Assembly: GCA_016288155.1 (NCBI GenBank)
Contig: JAEEYP010000056.1
Coordinates: forward strand, 1 to 64,000
Origin: Clostridiales bacterium
GTDB lineage: Bacteria; Bacillota; Clostridia; Oscillospirales; CAG-272
Direction of reading: 5' to 3'
Length of the DNA: 64,000 bases
Under the pieces are notes generated by a model. It had not been told where the DNA came from. It worked only from the letters and a program-made list of their open reading frames with translations, and ran no database searches. The translations under genes and the position numbers were made by a program. This document shows, piece by piece, positions 60,701 through 64,000 of the stretch. The first letter of the stretch is position 1; the number at the start of each line of letters is the position of its first letter.

Positions 60701-62127
60701 ACGCGGACGGCGCCGATCTCCGTGATGCGGCAGGTGAGAGCGGAAAGACCGGTCGTTTCGATATCGAACACGACGACCTCGTCCTTGAAATCCGCGCCGC
60801 TGCCGCCGAATACCGCCCGCGCCGTGTCGTCCACGAAATACGCCTCGATCCCGTAGATGACCTTCATGCCGAGCTTTTCCGCCTTGAGCATGGCGGACGG
60901 GAAAGCCTGGAGATTCCCGTGATCCGTGATGGCGACCGCCTCGTGCCCCCAGCGGTGCGCCGTTTCCACGACGTCCTCCGGCTTGCTGATGGCGTCCATC
61001 GCGGACTGGCAGGTGTGAAGATGGAGCTCGACGCGCTTCTCCGGCGCGTTGTCCTCGCGCTTCACCTCGCGGATCTTCAAAGCGTCGCTGTACTGCATGT
61101 ACAATTCGCCGTCGAATTTGTCCGTTTTGATGCTTCCGCGCACGGCGACGGCGGAGCCGATCTTGAAGATGCCCATGAGCTCGTCCTGCGCGTCTTCGGT
61201 GACGAGCGTCTTCAGATAGATCGACGTATCGCGGTCCGTGATGCCGATACTGACGCCCAGCTTGTCGCTGTTCTTCAGTTCTCTCGTGGTCACGGCGAAC
61301 ACGACGCCGCACAAGACGGCGGACCGCATCCCCGCGCGGACCGCGCGCAGCGGCGTCGGATCCGCGACGGCGAACTCCGCCCCGGCGAGAAGCTCCGGCG
61401 AGGAGACGTCGAAGGTCGTACGGCCGAGCCGGACGATCCCGTCGCCGAGGACGATCGGCTCCTCCGACGCTTCGAACAGCGACACGACGCGCGGCAGATG
61501 CTTCTGTTCCGGTTCCGCCGCCGCGTCGTCCGGCGCGTTCTCCGCCGCGCGGGCGGGGATGTGCGCCGACTCGCTCTGGAGCCACGCCGTCCGCGCCGCC
61601 TCGTAGTCGCTGTACCGCTCGGCGGAATCCTCCGCCGGGAGGATGCGGAAACGGTACTCGACGGAAAACTCATGGCGGACGATGGCGGAAAAGAGTTCCG
61701 CCGTCCGCGCCAGATCGAGCAGATCGATCCCGCCCTGCAGAAACGGGATCCGCAGCGTGATCTCGTTCCCTTCCGCCGTCATCGTGTAGGAATCAAAAAA
61801 GCCGTTGATGACGGTGCCGACGCGCTTCGCCTCGCGGATCACCTCGTCCATATAGGACTCCGGATCGTACAGCTCGGACGGATAGCTCGGAAAGAGGCGG
61901 ATGGAATTCTGTCCGTAAAACTCCGTCAAAGCGTTCTCCGTCTCGTAAAGAACCGTCTTCGGGATCAGCCGGTCCGCGTGGAAGGAGACCTCGACCCGCT
62001 TGTCTTCCTGCGCGGCGCGTACGGTGAGATCCTTCGCGCACGCAAATAAATCCCGCTGCGCCGCCGAAGCGGGCGTGAAGCGGGAAAAATAGTCGCCGAG
62101 CGATCTTCTCCTGTTCTCCGATGCCAT
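57724..62127 (-). CDS. polC: DNA polymerase III alpha subunit, Gram-positive type (PolC)
   Basis: The 1467-residue replicative polymerase of Firmicutes. Order of domains: N-terminal region and OB fold (to about residue 330), PHP domain (RVELHLHTCQSAMDAI, AITDHGNL), inserted 3'-5' exonuclease (VVFDIETTGLSA near residue 450), zinc-finger RCPKCRHCEF and CPECGTP near residue 950, and the catalytic core with TPDIDLNFSGD. It follows ispG by six bases, in the common Firmicute order rseP-ispG-polC. Confidence 0.97.
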   Translation of the reverse strand: MASENRRRSLGDYFSRFTPASAAQRDLFACAKDLTVRAAQEDKRVEVSFHADRLIPKTVLYETENALTEFYGQNSIRLFPSYPSELYDPESYMDEVIREAKRVGTVINGFFDSYTMTAEGNEITLRIPFLQGGIDLLDLARTAELFSAIVRHEFSVEYRFRILPAEDSAERYSDYEAARTAWLQSESAHIPARAAENAPDDAAAEPEQKHLPRVVSLFEASEEPIVLGDGIVRLGRTTFDVSSPELLAGAEFAVADPTPLRAVRAGMRSAVLCGVVFAVTTRELKNSDKLGVSIGITDRDTSIYLKTLVTEDAQDELMGIFKIGSAVAVRGSIKTDKFDGELYMQYSDALKIREVKREDNAPEKRVELHLHTCQSAMDAISKPEDVVETAHRWGHEAVAITDHGNLQAFPSAMLKAEKLGMKVIYGIEAYFVDDTARAVFGGSGADFKDEVVVFDIETTGLSALTCRITEIGAVRVRAGEVLETFNSLVNPGVPIPEEITKLTGISDETVADAPDIAAVLPRFLEFIGDRMLIAHNASFDVGFIRRAAEELGLPFTNTYLDTVAMSRYVNPELKRHRLDSLAEYFRLGDFNHHRASDDAAMLAAIYYKMIDKLADEGVYTIEEMNGAMSSRCDPLQLKTYHQIILVKNQTGLKNLYRLVSESYLNYYRKHPRIPKTRLSELREGLIVGSACEAGELFTAMREGKTEAELEAIADFYDYLEIQPISNNRFLVAQGAVADDEALRELNRRIIALGHKLGKPVVATCDAHYIEPEDEIYRRIILSGMKFADADRVTELYYRTTEEMLAEFDYLDPETAREVVIENPRRIAAMIEEVRPIPKGNYPPHIDGAEEELTTKCWELARDLYGDPLPEQVSARLERELDSIIKNGFAIMYIIARKLVENSEEKGYQVGSRGSVGSSFAATMAGITRVNPLPPHYRCPKCRHCEFIEDGSVGSGFDLPPKDCPECGTPMARDGHDIPFETFLGFYGDKTPDIDLNFSGDVQADAHKFTEVLFGEGKAFKAGTIGTLADKTAYGFAAHFLEEKGVSVNRAEMERLISGCLGTKRTTGQHPGGIIVIPREYDVYDFTPVQHPADDPNSDVVTTHFEFKYLHDTILKLDILGHDIPTKYKRLEEYSGTSILDVPLSDPMIYRGLTSTEPIGVAPEQIDSQTSTLGLPELGTRFIRGVLMDAQPKNFTDILQIEGLTHGTGCWLGNAQELIKDNICTISDVIGCRDDIMMTLIHKYGVEKSRAFKIMEFVRKNKKGAKIPDDMVSEMLEHEVPQWYIDSLQKIRYMFPKAHAAAYGIDALRLMWYKIYHPVVFYAAYFSAAPDGFDSEIVMKGKQHVRETLTDMTRRRKELSAKEVGVADALMLVNECCQRGYSFLPVDLNRSDAHKFIPEDGKIRLPFASLPGLGDAAADSIVKCRSETEIFSVDDLKRNAGISKSVIEILERNGVLRGLSATNQLRLF

Positions 62128-62133
62128 GGTCGG

Positions 62134-63219
62134 TCACTCCGCCTTCTCCCCGATCGCCGCGCGCACCTCCGCGAGCAATCGGTCGATGATCTCGTCTTCC
62201 TTTATGCCGCACACCGTCTCCCCCGCCCGGAAGAAGACGGCGGAACCGTTGCCGCCCGCGATGCCGAAATCGGCGTCGCGCGCCTCGCCCGGACCGTTGA
62301 CGGCGCAGCCCATCACGGCGACCTTGATATGCTTCCCCTTCGTGTCGATGCCGGCGCACGCCTCCTTGAAGCGTGCCGCCGTACCGATCAGATCGATCTT
62401 CGTCCGTCCGCAGGTCGGACAGGACACGATCTCGATCCCGCCGCGCGGATCCATGCCGAGCATGCGCAGTATCTCCCGCCCGGCGCGGATCTCTTCGACC
62501 GGATCCGCCGTCATGGACACGCGCAGCGTGTCGCCGATCCCGTCGGCGAGGAGCGCGCCGATCCCGATCGCGTTCTTGATGAGTCCGGAGTATCCGTCGC
62601 CCGCCTCCGTGACGCCGATATGGAGCGGATAGGAGCACGCGGCGGCGGCAAGGCGGTACGCCTCGATCGTGTCCGTCACGGACGAGGTCTTCAGCGACAG
62701 AACGATATCGTGAAAGGCGCATCTCTCAAGAAGTTCCGCCTGTCCGAGCGCCGACTCGACGAGCGCCTCGGGCGTCGGAGCGCCGTACTTTTCACGGAGC
62801 GCGGCGGAAAGCGAGCCGCCGTTCACGCCGATGCGCAATGGGACCCCCGCAGCCAGGGCGGCTTCTGCCACCTCGCGCACCTTCCACGCGGCGCCGATAT
62901 TGCCCGGATTGATCCGGATCTTCGAGGCGCCCGCTCGGATGGCCGCCAAAGCGATGCGGTAGTCGAAATGGATATCCGCCACGAGCGGGACGGTGACGCC
63001 GCCGCGGCGCAGATAGGGGAATACGTCCGCCGCCGCCTCGTCCGGCACGGCGAGACGCACGATATCCGCTCCCGCGTCGACGAGGCGGCGCGTCTGCTCC
63101 AGGATCCCGTCAAAATCCGCGGCGGGGCGGTTCGTCATCGACTGTACGGTGACCGGCGCGCCGCCGCCGATCCGAAGATCGCCGAGGCGCACGGCGCCGC
63201 TCTTTCTTCTCTCTGTCAT
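62134..63219 (-). CDS. ispG: 4-hydroxy-3-methylbut-2-en-1-yl diphosphate synthase (flavodoxin) IspG
   Basis: A 361-residue iron-sulfur enzyme of the MEP isoprenoid pathway. It starts with VRLGDLRIGGGAPVTVQSMTN; the 4Fe-4S ligands are Cys in SCPTCGRT and VMGCAVNGPGEARDADFGIAGG. Between rseP (9-base gap) and polC, as in other Firmicutes. Confidence 0.97.
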   Translation of the reverse strand: MTERRKSGAVRLGDLRIGGGAPVTVQSMTNRPAADFDGILEQTRRLVDAGADIVRLAVPDEAAADVFPYLRRGGVTVPLVADIHFDYRIALAAIRAGASKIRINPGNIGAAWKVREVAEAALAAGVPLRIGVNGGSLSAALREKYGAPTPEALVESALGQAELLERCAFHDIVLSLKTSSVTDTIEAYRLAAAACSYPLHIGVTEAGDGYSGLIKNAIGIGALLADGIGDTLRVSMTADPVEEIRAGREILRMLGMDPRGGIEIVSCPTCGRTKIDLIGTAARFKEACAGIDTKGKHIKVAVMGCAVNGPGEARDADFGIAGGNGSAVFFRAGETVCGIKEDEIIDRLLAEVRAAIGEKAE

Positions 63220-63228
63220 AGCCGCCCC

Positions 63229-64000
63229 TTATTTCAGCAAGGACCAGACGTCCTTGACCGTGATGATCGCCATAAAGGCGAGCAGCAAGATCAGCCCGGC
63301 AAAATGGATCGCACCCTCCACTTTGGCGGGGACGGGCTTGCGGCGTACCGCCTCGATCAGAAGGAACAGGATCCTTCCGCCGTCCAGCGCCGGGAGCGGA
63401 AGCAGATTCACGATCCCCAGATTCATGCTGATGACGACCGCTAAATAAATGAGATCGTCGGCGCCGTTCGACGCCGCCTCCGTCATCGCCTGCACGGCGC
63501 CGACGGGACCGGAGACCGCCTCGATCCCGTACCGTCCGCGGACGAGATCGTACAGGGATTCCCAGATCATCTTGATCGTGGAGGTGGAACGGTAAAACGC
63601 GTGCCGCAGCACGCTCACCGGCGTTTTCTCCTCCGAATAGACGTAGAAGTCGACGTCTCCGAACAGAACGCCGCTCTCCGTCGCGGTGGGGAAGACGACG
63701 TCCTCAAGGACGATCCGTTCCCCGTCGCGTTCCACGACGAGATCGATCGGGGCGATGCCCTTGTGCATCACCTCATACATCAGTTCGTTCGCCGTGTGGA
63801 CGGCGCTGCCGCCGACCGACACGATGCGGTCGCCCGGTCGGAGTCCGTACGCGCCGGAGGTATTGGAATCCGTCAGCTTATACACGACCGTGGAACCGAG
63901 CAGCGGGGACGCCGCCACGAGGATGCTCATCACGAGGATCCCCGCGACGAGATTGACCGCGGCGCCTGCCGCCGTGACGATCAGCCGCTGCCAGACCGGC
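63229..64000 (-). CDS. rseP: Site-2 protease RseP family, C-terminal part
   Basis: The C-terminal 257 residues of an intramembrane zinc protease; the frame remains open to the window edge, beyond the Met at 63933, and codes WQRLIVTAAGAAVNLVAGIL, a conserved segment. A PDZ domain (YGLRPGDRIVSVGGSAVHTANELM) and the motif PLPALDGGRILFLLIEAV with the zinc-ligand Asp are visible. The HExxH motif lies outside the window. It is the first of the rseP-ispG-polC genes seen here. Confidence 0.93.
   Translation of the reverse strand, partial: PVWQRLIVTAAGAAVNLVAGILVMSILVAASPLLGSTVVYKLTDSNTSGAYGLRPGDRIVSVGGSAVHTANELMYEVMHKGIAPIDLVVERDGERIVLEDVVFPTATESGVLFGDVDFYVYSEEKTPVSVLRHAFYRSTSTIKMIWESLYDLVRGRYGIEAVSGPVGAVQAMTEAASNGADDLIYLAVVISMNLGIVNLLPLPALDGGRILFLLIEAVRRKPVPAKVEGAIHFAGLILLLAFMAIITVKDVWSLLK

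Noticed and set aside
58180-62049. 1289-residue plus-strand ORF opposite polC
   Set aside because: It is antisense to a clearly recognisable PolC, lacks any known domain, and has the Arg/Asp/Val-rich composition typical of shadow frames in GC-rich genes.

Overview
The window suggests a spore-forming, Gram-positive-type Firmicute (class Clostridia level) with a GC-rich genome. This rests on SpoIVA, the Gram-positive replicative polymerase PolC with PHP and inserted exonuclease domains, AGGAGG-type ribosome binding sites before nearly every gene, and sigma-A promoters with 17-bp spacers. No phage genes, IS elements or CRISPR arrays were seen. The many carbohydrate genes and the NHLM-type peptide exporter fit an uncultured gut lineage, but that is inference.

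Layout. (1) 2-778: the 3' end of an unidentified gene. (2) 856-13051, minus strand: a carbohydrate region with GH38, GH116, two Gfo/Idh/MocA oxidoreductases around a ThuA-like protein, a solute-binding-like lipoprotein, glycerate kinase and a DeoR regulator. The five distal genes have their own consensus promoter with a palindrome in its spacer. (3) 13190-25889, minus strand: the most unusual region. It is a RiPP cluster with a stub HlyD-like adaptor, a C39 peptidase-ABC transporter, a second ABC transporter, three precursors with 57-residue leaders ending in VAGG, and a radical SAM/SPASM enzyme. Collinear with it are a STAS protein, a MATE transporter fused to an RsbW-like domain, a GNAT with a Cys cluster, and a membrane PP2C phosphatase fused to an RsbW-like kinase. 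One precursor core is six octapeptide repeats. (4) 26.0-35.9 kb: a type I dehydroquinase-like enzyme, an ECF sigma/anti-sigma pair, DUF3592, GH172 with a PutP-like symporter, TetR divergent from a CotH-like lipoprotein, and AraC. (5) 35.9-40.8 kb: SGNH esterase, an unrecognised 841-residue protein and an arabinose-isomerase-like protein. (6) 40.9-47.3 kb: a 2-hydroxyacid dehydrogenase with Hsp33, a BspA-type lipoprotein, an SLH protein, a 54-residue ORF absent from the supplied track, a second sigma/anti-sigma pair and tRNA-Arg(CCT). (7) 47.5-64 kb: an oligopeptide-binding-like lipoprotein, GNAT, two paralogous membrane proteins, then housekeeping genes secA, trmL, spoIVA, polC, ispG and the 3' part of rseP.

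How the genes may work together. The first region looks like uptake and breakdown of glycosides, possibly with oxidation of sugars by the two dehydrogenases. The RiPP cluster would modify peptides by radical chemistry, cleave after GG and export them. The partner-switching proteins in the same transcription unit suggest the system senses something outside the cell and adjusts a response, though no target is visible. All functions are assigned by reading the sequence; no database search was run.
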